A stretch of 64,000 nt of DNA from NCBI GenBank assembly GCA_963722905.1, contig CAVROT010000005.1, forward strand, positions 186,001 through 250,000. The letters run 5' to 3'. Made by a program: the position numbers and the translations under genes. Below, piece after piece: positions 34,141 to 42,413 of the stretch. Source of the stretch: CAVROT01 sp963722905 (GTDB lineage: Bacteria > Pseudomonadota > Alphaproteobacteria > Rhodobacterales > Rhodobacteraceae). How positions within the stretch are numbered: position 1 is the stretch's first letter; each line of letters opens with the position of its first letter. The notes beneath the pieces were generated by a model. The model saw only the letters and a program-made list of their open reading frames with translations. It made no database searches and had not been told where the DNA came from.

Positions 34141-34803
34141 ATGATCGAGCTGCGTGCTCTGTGCAAGTCCTACGTCCTGAACGGTCATCGCACGATCGTC
34201 GCCGACAACATCGATGCCGTCTTCCCGGACCGGACCGCGGTGGCAATCCTGGGTCGCAACGGCGCCGGCAAGTCCAGCCTCCTGCGCATGATCGCCGGCA
34301 CGATGGACGCCGATTCGGGCGAGGTCGTGTCGTCGGGCACGGTATCCTGGCCGGTGGGCTTTGCCGGCAGCTTCCATCCCGAGCTCACGGGCCTGCAGAA
34401 TACGCGCTTCATCGCGCGGGTCTATGGCGTCGACACCGAGGAGCTGTGCGATTTCGTCGCCGACTTCGCCGAGCTGGGCGAACACTACAATCTGCCCATT
34501 CGCAGCTATTCGTCGGGCATGCGATCCCGTCTGGCCTTCGGGGTCTCGATGGGCATCCAGTTCGACTGCTACCTCGTCGATGAGGTGACGGCGGTCGGCG
34601 ATGCCGCGTTCAAGCGCAAGAGCGAGGAGCTGTTCGCCACCAAGATCCGCTCCAGCGCTGCGATCATGGTGACGCACGGGCTGGGCCAGGTGAAGCGCCT
34701 GTGCCAGAACGCCGCGGTACTGGAGGACGGCCGGCTGACCTATTACACGGACGTCGACGAGGCGATTTTCCACCATCAGGAGCTGATGAGGACGGCGGGT
34801 TGA
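34141..34803 (+). CDS. capsule polysaccharide export ATPase (KpsT-like)
   Basis: This cytoplasmic ABC ATPase powers polysaccharide export. The 220-residue protein has Walker A GRNGAGKSS, an atypical signature RSYSSGMRSRLAFG as in KpsT/Wzt types, Walker B FDCYLVDEVTAVGD, and the H-loop MVTHGLGQVKRL. ATG 34141 lies eight bases after the true end of the KpsE-like gene. Because of the upstream frameshift, the same frame is open back to 32575, which makes an artificial 742-residue fused frame. I treat the two as separate genes. Confidence 0.93.
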   Translation: MIELRALCKSYVLNGHRTIVADNIDAVFPDRTAVAILGRNGAGKSSLLRMIAGTMDADSGEVVSSGTVSWPVGFAGSFHPELTGLQNTRFIARVYGVDTEELCDFVADFAELGEHYNLPIRSYSSGMRSRLAFGVSMGIQFDCYLVDEVTAVGDAAFKRKSEELFATKIRSSAAIMVTHGLGQVKRLCQNAAVLEDGRLTYYTDVDEAIFHHQELMRTAG

Positions 34804-34959
34804 GGGCGGCCCGCCAAGGTCCGGCGTGACAAGGCCGGCGCAATCCCGCGCCGTCGGGATAAAAGCCCCCGCCGAACGCGAAGCCTGCGGGGCGATGCCG
34901 TCGCCGGGCGGGTGCGGCGCGCGATCCGCCGCGCTCTCCGATCCCAAAGGGGGGGGGCG

Positions 34960-35913
34960 TCATGACCCGCCGGCAGGGGTCCATGAGGCGTCCGTCCGTA
35001 TGTCGCCCGGTGCCTTCGTCGCCGAAAGCCTGTTGTCGTAGCCGAACTCCCGCTTGAGCTCGTCGTTCTGACGTTCGAACAATGCCTCTATCCAGGCTAC
35101 CCGCTGGGCCGTGCGCCCGCCGTCGGGCGCGCCCGTCCTGTGAAAGGCGTCGCGCAACGCGGCCCGAAGCTCCCTTTCGGTCCGGTTCGGATCGCGGATC
35201 GCGTCGGCCAGCATGTCGCAATCCTGCATCCGCAGCGACGGATTGGTGCGGTCGCGTGGTACGGACCAGTCCACCGGGGCTTCGGTCGCCGGATCGCCGT
35301 CGTCCGCCAGGTCCAGCAGGGACGAGATGACCGGACGTATGCGACGGTGGCTCTCCAGGATCAGCGGCCGGTCGGGGAAGCGGCGCGACCAGCTCTTGAA
35401 GTAGCCGACCGGCGATAGCGTCCGGCTGCGCTCTACCGTGAAAAGCTCGAAACCGCGTAAATCGTAGGGCTGGCGGGTGGCGACGAACCGGTCGAAGTGC
35501 TGCTTCATGAACTGGGAGTAGTCGCCGAACATGAACTCGCTGAACGGCCGCAGGAAGGCCACGAGCTGAACCTCGACGCCGGACTTCAGCGCCAGGGCAG
35601 ACAGCGCGTCGCCACGCGGCGCCTGCGAAAAGAGGTCCTCGTGCGACAGCAGCACGGTATGAATATCCTTCGGGAAGAGGCGGTCCAGATCCTTGGGCCG
35701 CATCGCCGCGATGTCGGCGGCGTTGCCGGGATGCGGGCCGCCGTCATGCGGATAGCCGATGCCGCGCCGGGCCAGGCGGGTCCGGTTCGACAGCATGACC
35801 TGCTGCAGGTAGGTCGATCCGCATTTGGGCGACCCGATGTGCAGCACGATGCGCCGCCGCCGGCCGGCTCCGGCGGCGGATGTCCCGTCTGCGGCGGTCT
35901 CGATCCGGTTCAT
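34960..35913 (-). CDS. sulfotransferase-like protein
   Basis: This predicted PAPS-dependent sulfotransferase has 317 residues. It has a 5'-phosphosulfate-binding loop HIGSPKCGSTYLQQ at about residues 24-37 and a FLRPFSEFMFGDYSQF segment resembling the 3'-phosphate-binding region. The rest (for example the ALFERQNDELKREFGYDN end) is similar to capsule-cluster sulfotransferase-like proteins. ATG 35913 overlaps the stop of the large glycosyltransferase by four bases, so the two are coupled. This suggests that the exported polysaccharide, or its terminal sugar, is sulfated. It is convergent with the KpsT-like gene, with G9 in the 156-base gap. Confidence 0.85.
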   Translation of the reverse strand: MNRIETAADGTSAAGAGRRRRIVLHIGSPKCGSTYLQQVMLSNRTRLARRGIGYPHDGGPHPGNAADIAAMRPKDLDRLFPKDIHTVLLSHEDLFSQAPRGDALSALALKSGVEVQLVAFLRPFSEFMFGDYSQFMKQHFDRFVATRQPYDLRGFELFTVERSRTLSPVGYFKSWSRRFPDRPLILESHRRIRPVISSLLDLADDGDPATEAPVDWSVPRDRTNPSLRMQDCDMLADAIRDPNRTERELRAALRDAFHRTGAPDGGRTAQRVAWIEALFERQNDELKREFGYDNRLSATKAPGDIRTDASWTPAGGS

Positions 35914-38270
35914 GCGACGGCGGTCGCCGCAACGGACGCTTTGCCCGACGTCCCCAATGAGCGTGAGAGGGCGGCGACCAGCGCCGGCATCTCCAGCCCC
36001 AGAGGGTCGAGGTCGATGCGGCGATCTTCGGACCGCACCGGCCCCATGCGGTAGGCCCGCGACAGCGCCACGGCGATGTCCGGCGCCGTTGCCGCGGCCG
36101 ACAGGATCGCCGGGCTCAGCAGCGACAGGTCCTTGGGGCCGAAACGATTGGTGACTGTTCGGATCCCGGAGGCCGCCATCTCGATCGGCGGATGGCTGGG
36201 GTGCGGCGAATACATCAGAGAAAGGCCCAGATCGTAACTCAGCAGGGCACCGGGATAGTCCTCCCATGGCAGCTTGCCAAGCGACCGGAGCCTTACGCCG
36301 CCCGAAAGGTTCACGTCGCTGTGCCGCAGGCCGATGGAGTCCACCGCGACGTCCGAGGATTTCAGGTTCTCCGCTTCGACGAAGAGCGACAGCGCCTCGA
36401 CGGCGGTCTGGTACATGTTGCGGGCCACTTCGGGGCGACCGTACATCACAATCCGCCGGGGCGCGCCGGGGTCGCGGTCCGGGCGCACACCGCGGGCGTA
36501 ACGGCCGACGTCGATCGAGGGCCGGAAGGCCAGCGCGTCCGGCGTGGCGAAGGCGTGGCCCATCCGGGCGAAATGGTCGCGCAGCAGCGTCGTGTTGAAG
36601 ATCGGTTCGAAGCCCAGGTCGTAGCTCGCCTCGGCATCGGCGAATTCGGGGCCCCAGGCATAGAAGTGCGGCTCGTGGTCCTGGATCAGGTAATGAAACC
36701 GGGAATGGGTGAAGCCGTGCTCGCGGATCAGCGTGTCGGCGATGTGGGCGCTCCACCATGCCGTGGCCAGGAACCTGTCGTCCGCATGGGCGGGCACCGG
36801 CATGCCCGACACGCCGCAATGCAGGCTCAGCCGGGTCGCCGCACCCGACGCAGCGGCATCGCTTCCCAGCCGCGACAGCAGGAACCGGCGCGACGCGGCC
36901 GTGGACGACACCGGGAGGTCCGTCGCCACGAAGCGCACGTGCCGCCCCAGCGTGGCCAGGCCCAGCCCGATGTCGAGCGCGGTCGAGATTCCGGCGAACA
37001 TCTCGGTCGGGTTCAGCGTCGGAACGAGGACGGTCAGGGCGGGCCGGTCGGCGCCGAACTGCGGCAGCCAGCGCGGACGCTTGCGGATGTCGATGAGTTC
37101 GGCCACGTTCACCGGCGCCCTGGGCGCCATCCTGTCCTCGATGGCCAGCGCCATCTTGGGCGCCACGCCGGGCGACAGGCTCCACAGTCGCGCGTCGAAC
37201 CGGTCCAGCTGATTGGCAAGGCCCGGCCCCGCGACCTGCCGCAGCGACCAGACGAGCCGCCCCGCCGCAACGACGAAAAAGCCCGCGGCGATGCGTGCGG
37301 GGCCGGTGGCGCCCGTCGCGGCCAGGCGCAGGGCGTCGACGGCGTGGGCGCCCCCGCCCCGCATGCGGCGCAGGAACGGCCGGACTTCGGCCAGCCGCAC
37401 CGATCCGTCCGGCAGCCGCCCGTCGTCCACGGCGTCGATCATGCGGTGATGCAGCTCGTGCGCGAGGTAGCGCGCCAGAGCATAGGCCGCCGCCTGGCGC
37501 CGGATCCAGACGGTGTCGAACCGGCGCACCCCCCCCCCGAGGCGGCGCGCGGCCACGCGCCGGTCCACCGCGCCGATGGCGTTGTCGCCGTGCTGGCGAT
37601 AGTCGACCAGCGGCCGGTCGATCAGCAGGACGCCTCCCATGGCCGCGGCGACGAGGCCGAGCCACAGGTCGTGATAGAAGTGCACACCGCTCTGGCGCGG
37701 GAACGGCAGGGCCACGCGCACGACGCGCAGCGTCATCAGCGCCGTCATGCCGGTGATCGTGTTTCGATAGAGCAGGCCGCGCAGCCCCGGCTTCCGGACG
37801 CGGCGCTCGTAGGCGAACATCGACCGGTGTTGCTCGGCCCCCGCGGCATCGACCAGCCGCGCGTCGGAATGGACGAGGTCCGCGGTTCCGGCCCCTAGCG
37901 CCGCCACGCCGCGTTCCAGGCGGTCGGGATGCCAGATGTCGTCCTGGTCGCACAGGGCGACGAACGGCTCGGGGGCGGCCGCATCGGCCGGAGCGGGCTT
38001 GGCGATCGGATCGACGCGGTCGAGCACGTCGTAGAGCCCCGCCTCGAATGCGCGCACGCCGTCGAGTTCGACCACAGGGATCACCGTTCGGAAGCGCAGG
38101 CCGCCGGCGGCGGCCAGACGCTTTACCAGATCGTCGCTCACGAGGTCGGCGATCACGAACGTCACGTCGAAATCGGCGTGGGTCTGGCGGGCCAGTGACT
38201 CGATCTGCGCCCTCAGGTAGTCGGGGTCGGGCCGAAACACCGCGAGGACGACATGTATGTGATGTGGCAT
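35910..38270 (-). CDS. bifunctional glycosyltransferase: GT2 domain plus WsaF-like GT4 domain
   Basis: This 786-residue protein joins two transferases. The first (about 1-230) is GT2 with a GT-A fold (VVLAVFRPDPDYLRAQIESL, acidic CDQDDIWHPDRL, and DYRQHGDNAIG). The middle is helical. The C-terminal half (about 430-770) resembles the WsaF-type rhamnosyltransferase/rhamnan-synthesis family (YLIQDHEPHFYAWGPEFADA, YGRPEVARNMY, LSYDLGLSLMYSPHPSHPP). It probably adds sugars to the surface polysaccharide. The start ATG 38270 gives MPHHIHVVLA. A run of ten G in the coding strand (37529-37538) falls in the middle region. It is divergent from another GT2 gene by 80 bases. Confidence 0.88.
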   Translation of the reverse strand: MPHHIHVVLAVFRPDPDYLRAQIESLARQTHADFDVTFVIADLVSDDLVKRLAAAGGLRFRTVIPVVELDGVRAFEAGLYDVLDRVDPIAKPAPADAAAPEPFVALCDQDDIWHPDRLERGVAALGAGTADLVHSDARLVDAAGAEQHRSMFAYERRVRKPGLRGLLYRNTITGMTALMTLRVVRVALPFPRQSGVHFYHDLWLGLVAAAMGGVLLIDRPLVDYRQHGDNAIGAVDRRVAARRLGGGVRRFDTVWIRRQAAAYALARYLAHELHHRMIDAVDDGRLPDGSVRLAEVRPFLRRMRGGGAHAVDALRLAATGATGPARIAAGFFVVAAGRLVWSLRQVAGPGLANQLDRFDARLWSLSPGVAPKMALAIEDRMAPRAPVNVAELIDIRKRPRWLPQFGADRPALTVLVPTLNPTEMFAGISTALDIGLGLATLGRHVRFVATDLPVSSTAASRRFLLSRLGSDAAASGAATRLSLHCGVSGMPVPAHADDRFLATAWWSAHIADTLIREHGFTHSRFHYLIQDHEPHFYAWGPEFADAEASYDLGFEPIFNTTLLRDHFARMGHAFATPDALAFRPSIDVGRYARGVRPDRDPGAPRRIVMYGRPEVARNMYQTAVEALSLFVEAENLKSSDVAVDSIGLRHSDVNLSGGVRLRSLGKLPWEDYPGALLSYDLGLSLMYSPHPSHPPIEMAASGIRTVTNRFGPKDLSLLSPAILSAAATAPDIAVALSRAYRMGPVRSEDRRIDLDPLGLEMPALVAALSRSLGTSGKASVAATAVA
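37529..37538 (-). repeat. G10 homopolymer inside glycosyltransferase gene
   Basis: Ten C on the + strand (G in the coding strand) encode a Gly-Gly-Gly stretch (ARRLGGGVRRFD). The frame is open at this length. A one-base slip would remove the WsaF-like half and uncouple the sulfotransferase. Phase variation is possible but not shown. Confidence 0.9.
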
Positions 38271-38350
38271 CAGTGCCCGTTCAGCCGTTCCGCCAAGTCC
38301 ACGCGGTCTATCGGCCCGACCGTCAGGCCGCAAACCGAAATCCCCCCGGG

Positions 38351-39577
38351 ATGACGCCGACCCAGACGCGCGACGACACCGATGCCGCTGTCGCGGACCC
38401 CGCGATGGCTTCCGCCGGCCAGATGGACGGGGCGCCGCCGGGCGGTCCCGCCGACCGCGCCCCGCCGGAGGGACGGGGGGCGCCCTGGCCCGGAACGCTG
38501 GGCGGCTTGGGCCGACACGAGGTCGGCGAAAGGCCGGCTTGCGCATCTTCGCGAGGCCCGGGGCCCGCGGCCTTCGCGCCTGCCCCGGGCGGCACGCCCT
38601 GCGTCGTCGTGCTGATGGCCGTCTACAACGGCGGTGGCGAACTGGCGGCGCAGCTGGACAGCCTCGCCCGGCAGAGCCACGGGAATTGGCACCTGATCGT
38701 GTCGGACGACGGGTCGACCGACGGCAGCCAGGCGACCGTCGACCGCTTCGCGGCGGAGCAGGAGCGCCACGGACGGCAGGTGATTCGCATCGACGGCCCG
38801 CGGCGGGGCGATCCGGCTCCCAACTTCATGTACCTGCTTGCGCAAGCGCAGTCGCAAGCGCGGGCCGGCTACTGGATCGCCTTCGCCGATCAGGACGACG
38901 TCTGGCTGCCCGACCGGCTGGAGCGCGGCATCGCCGCGCTGGTGAAGGCGCCACGTCGCAGGCGGGACGCCGCCCCGGACGGCGCCCGCGACCACGGCGT
39001 GCCGCATCTCTACTGCAGCCGCACCTGGGTGACCGATGCGGCGCTCGCGGGGCGCCGCCTGTCGCCGCCGCGCCCACGTCCGGCCGGCCTGCGCAACGCG
39101 CTGGTGCAGAATATCTGCGCCGGCAACACGATCCTTCTCGATACGGCCGCAGCCCGGCTCGCGACCGCGGCGGCGTCCGAGCCCGAAGCAGTCGTCATGC
39201 ACGACTGGTGGCTCTACCTCATCGTGACGGCGGCCGGCGGGCGGGTGATCCACGACGACGCGCCGACGCTGCTGTACCGCCAGCATGCGGCCAACCGGAT
39301 CGGCGCCAACGACGGCACGGTCGCCCGTATCCGCCGGATCGCGATGATCCTGAGCGGCACGTACCGGGACTGGAACGACGTCAACGCCGCGGCCCTGTCG
39401 GCGTCGTCGCATCGTCTGACGGCGGAGGCGGCGGCGCTCATCGCCGGATTCGCGGCGATGCGCGCGGCGCCGGGACCGACGGCGCGGCTGCGCGCCCTGC
39501 GCGCATTGGGCCTCTACAGACAATCGCGCACCAGCACGATCGCCATGCGGATCGCGGCCTCTATGCGTCTTTTGTGA
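38351..39577 (+). CDS. glycosyltransferase family 2
   Basis: This 408-residue GT-A transferase follows a low-complexity N-terminus of about 80 residues. It has VVVLMAVYNGGGELAAQLDS, the nucleotide-binding VSDDGSTDGS, DQDDVWLPDRL (DXD region) and the acceptor-side MHDWWLYLIVTAAGG, then LYRQHAANRIG. This matches the rhamnosyltransferase-like GT2 group and resembles the N-terminal domain of the divergent neighbour. The start ATG 38351 follows CCCCGGG, and no clear ribosome binding site decides it. It belongs to the capsule/exopolysaccharide cluster. Confidence 0.9.
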   Translation: MTPTQTRDDTDAAVADPAMASAGQMDGAPPGGPADRAPPEGRGAPWPGTLGGLGRHEVGERPACASSRGPGPAAFAPAPGGTPCVVVLMAVYNGGGELAAQLDSLARQSHGNWHLIVSDDGSTDGSQATVDRFAAEQERHGRQVIRIDGPRRGDPAPNFMYLLAQAQSQARAGYWIAFADQDDVWLPDRLERGIAALVKAPRRRRDAAPDGARDHGVPHLYCSRTWVTDAALAGRRLSPPRPRPAGLRNALVQNICAGNTILLDTAAARLATAAASEPEAVVMHDWWLYLIVTAAGGRVIHDDAPTLLYRQHAANRIGANDGTVARIRRIAMILSGTYRDWNDVNAAALSASSHRLTAEAAALIAGFAAMRAAPGPTARLRALRALGLYRQSRTSTIAMRIAASMRLL

Positions 39578-39599
39578 ACGATTCGTTAACGGTCTGTCC

Positions 39600-39630
39600 T
39601 TGACGCCGAAGCGTGTTGAATGTCTATATT
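39600..39630 (+). promoter_or_regulatory. possible promoter for the RTX gene
   Basis: TTGACG at 39600-39605 and TATATT at 39625-39630 are separated by 19 bases, somewhat long for sigma70. They lie in the relatively AT-rich gap before the RTX gene. This is pattern evidence only. Confidence 0.3.
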
Positions 39631-39747
39631 TTCCATTGACACGACAGGATCGACGCCGCGCCGGAAGGTGCCTTTCTCCTCGGCCGTCGCGATTTCGGCA
39701 AAGACAGGACCGGCACCGCCGGCCGCATAGTCAAAGGAATTTTGGAT

Positions 39748-42234
39748 ATGGCAACGATCAACGGAACGGCCGGTAACGACACGGTCAACGGCACCGCCCA
39801 GGCGGACCTTCTCAACGGGCTGACGGGCAACGACCGGCTCATCGGCGGCAACGGACCGGACACGTTGGCGGGCGGCGACGGGAACGACACCCTCGACGGC
39901 GGCAACGGCAACGACGTGCTGGCCCCCGGCGCCGGCGCGGACGTCATCAATCCGGGCGCCGGTCTCGACATCATCACCGGCAGTGTCGGCGCGCTGTCGG
40001 GCGATACCGTGAACGGCTTCGGTTTCGGCGACGAGCTGCGCATCTCGGGCCTCAATGCATCGTCCAGAGTTGACCTGTCGGGATCGACGCTGTCCATCGA
40101 TATTAATGGGGACGGCGCCGCCGAGGGCACGCTTACGCTGAACGGCGAGGGTTCGGCCATCGCGGTCGAGCCGTTCGGCGGGTCGGGCACGCTGCGCGTC
40201 TACTACACCGGAGCGCTTGCAGCCGACGTCGGATCGCCGGTGCGGTCGCGCGTCGACGTGGAGCGGATCGGCGACTTCCTGACGTCGGATAACAGCATCC
40301 AGTTGACTAACGTGGACTATACCGGTGCGCTGAACGCCGTGGCGCTGCTGCCGTCCGGGCTCCAGTTCACCGACGGCGAAACGATCGTCGGCATCGACCG
40401 CGGCATATTTCTGTCCACCGGCGGCGGCCCCGGCACCCAGAATACGTCCACCAGCACCACGCGCGACAACGACACGCCCGGCGACGCGGATCTCGAAGCG
40501 GCGGCCGACGCGGCGGGCATCGTCATCACCGGCAGCGCCGACGCGGCCTTCGTGACGTTCTCGTTCGCTGCACAGAACCCCACGGCCACCCCGTCGATCC
40601 GCTTCAGCGTGATCTTCGGCTCGGACGAGTTCCCCGAATTCGTCGACTCGAACTTCGTCGATATCGGCGCCATCCTGGTGAACGGCGTGAACTACGCGCT
40701 CTTCAACGGCGATCCCGGTCAGCCGCTGGCCATCGTGGGCGAAAGCATCCAGACCGAAGGCAACTTCATCAACAACCAGAATGGCACCTTCAATACCGAA
40801 TACGACGGCTTTTCGCGCAAGCTGACGATCATCGCGCCCGTCCAGGCGGGTATCAACACCGTCAAGATCGGGATCGCCGACACATCCGACTCCTCGCTCA
40901 ATTCGGGCCTCATCGTCGGCGACATCCGGTTCAGCGGCTTCCAGGATAGCGGCACCTTCATCGACGTGGACGGCGGCGGCGCCAGCGGTCCGATCGCCGT
41001 CACCGGATCGCCCGAGGCCGTCGACGCCGGCAAGGGCAACGTCACCGTGTCCGGCAGCGCCGGCGATTTCGACGGCGACGTGATCAAGGAGTTCAACGAC
41101 CAGGACCAGATCCTGATCGCCGGGCAGAACGGCGACGGCGTCACCGTCCAGATCAATCCTGGATCCGCCATCGTATCGATAGACATCGACGGCGACGGAA
41201 CGCCGGATTCGACCTTCGAGTTGGAAGGCGATTTTACCGGGGCCACCTTCAACATCACGCCCAGCGGTGACGGTCTTCAGATCACCACCACCGGGTCCAA
41301 GAACGGCGTCGGCCAAAGCGGCACCGACGGGAACGACGTCATCACAGGGACGGTCGGGCCCGACACCATCGACGGGCTGGGAGGCGACGACTTCATCGAC
41401 GGCCTCGAAGGGGACGACCTGCTGATCGGCGGCTCGGGCAAGGATTCCATCCTCGGGCGCGGCGGCAACGACGTTCTGATCGGCGGCGACGGCGGCGACA
41501 ACATCGCCGCGTCCGACGGCAACGACAGCGTGACCGGTGGACAGGGCCGCGACCTTCTGGGCGGCGGAAACGGCAACGACACCATCTTCGGCGGCGTCGG
41601 CAACGACGTGATCGGAGGCGGCAACGGCAACGACTACATCTCGGGGGACGAGGACAAGGACGTCGCCTCGGGCGGCTTCGGCAACGACACCGTCGTCGGC
41701 GGGACGGGCGACGACACGCTGGCCGGCAGCTTCGACGATGACATCGTCGACGGCGGCGCCGGTAACGACAGCATCGGCGGCGGCACCGGGCGCGACAACA
41801 TCCACGGCCGTGCCGGCAACGACGTCATCGGCGCGGGCGACCAAGCTGACATCGTCTTCGGCGACGAGGGCAACGATTTCATCGGCGGCGGTAACGGTTC
41901 GGACACCCTGCTGGGGGGGGCGGGCGCCGACACGCTGAACGGCGGCCGGTCGAACGACGACATGCGCGGTGGCGTGGGAGCGGACACCTTCGTCTTCCTC
42001 GAATTCCGCGCAGGCGAGCGCGACCGCATCCTCGACTTCCAGGACGGTCTCGACCGGTTGCGCCTGGCGGACGTGGACGGCGCCACCAACGCCGCACGCT
42101 TCCAGTCCCTCGACATCGAGAACGCACTGGTGGGCGGCAAGGCGGGCGTCAGCATCACCTACGATGGCCACGTCATCGAGGTCGCCAACGTGAACACGAA
42201 CCTGCTGACAGCTGCCGATTTCGAATTCGTCTGA
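39748..42234 (+). CDS. RTX calcium-binding exoprotein with choice-of-anchor-L-like domain
   Basis: This is a predicted type I-secreted surface or extracellular protein of 828 residues without a Sec signal peptide. Residues 1-70 and about 525-775 hold RTX nonapeptide repeats (GGxGxDxL type) that fold as Ca-bound beta-rolls. Between them, about 190-400 resembles the choice-of-anchor L domain (SVIFGSDEFPEFVDSNFVD, then NGVNYALFNGD). The C-terminal 60 residues match the hydrophobic RTX secretion end (DTFVFLEF, DRILDFQDGLDRLRL). The start ATG 39748 has AAAGGAA eight bases upstream, whereas the nearby TTG at 39742 is too close to it. No ABC/MFP secretion genes are adjacent. It is followed by a strong terminator. 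Confidence 0.88.
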   Translation: MATINGTAGNDTVNGTAQADLLNGLTGNDRLIGGNGPDTLAGGDGNDTLDGGNGNDVLAPGAGADVINPGAGLDIITGSVGALSGDTVNGFGFGDELRISGLNASSRVDLSGSTLSIDINGDGAAEGTLTLNGEGSAIAVEPFGGSGTLRVYYTGALAADVGSPVRSRVDVERIGDFLTSDNSIQLTNVDYTGALNAVALLPSGLQFTDGETIVGIDRGIFLSTGGGPGTQNTSTSTTRDNDTPGDADLEAAADAAGIVITGSADAAFVTFSFAAQNPTATPSIRFSVIFGSDEFPEFVDSNFVDIGAILVNGVNYALFNGDPGQPLAIVGESIQTEGNFINNQNGTFNTEYDGFSRKLTIIAPVQAGINTVKIGIADTSDSSLNSGLIVGDIRFSGFQDSGTFIDVDGGGASGPIAVTGSPEAVDAGKGNVTVSGSAGDFDGDVIKEFNDQDQILIAGQNGDGVTVQINPGSAIVSIDIDGDGTPDSTFELEGDFTGATFNITPSGDGLQITTTGSKNGVGQSGTDGNDVITGTVGPDTIDGLGGDDFIDGLEGDDLLIGGSGKDSILGRGGNDVLIGGDGGDNIAASDGNDSVTGGQGRDLLGGGNGNDTIFGGVGNDVIGGGNGNDYISGDEDKDVASGGFGNDTVVGGTGDDTLAGSFDDDIVDGGAGNDSIGGGTGRDNIHGRAGNDVIGAGDQADIVFGDEGNDFIGGGNGSDTLLGGAGADTLNGGRSNDDMRGGVGADTFVFLEFRAGERDRILDFQDGLDRLRLADVDGATNAARFQSLDIENALVGGKAGVSITYDGHVIEVANVNTNLLTAADFEFV

Positions 42235-42252
42235 GGCGACGGCAGGACCGCA

Positions 42253-42288
42253 GACCGGGGCGCACGGAATCGTGACGCCCCGGTCTTT
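42253..42288 (+). terminator. rho-independent-like terminator after RTX gene
   Basis: A perfect 10-bp stem (GACCGGGGCG, 42253-42262, with CGCCCCGGTC, 42276-42285) has a 13-base loop and a short TTT after it. It lies 19 bases past the RTX stop. Confidence 0.8.
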
Positions 42289-42413
42289 GCGATGGCGGGG
42301 TCGTTAGGCAGGCTTAAACCCTAACCCCGGTAAGGCAGCGGCATCACACTTACCTCGGGCCCGATGCGGGCGGCGGCGAATTGAGCGCCCTCCGAAAACA
42401 GGATACTGCCTCC

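Noticed and set aside
32575..34803. Natural fusion of KpsE-like and KpsT-like proteins
   Set aside because: The stretch between them translates to basic nonsense (VLRGRRRRRHRG), while the proper KpsE C-terminus is intact in the +1 frame and ends eight bases before the ATPase ATG. A frameshift explains it better.
34941..34957. G9 run near the sulfotransferase end as a phase-variation switch
   Set aside because: It lies just outside the coding sequence, between convergent genes, so a length change would not alter a protein.
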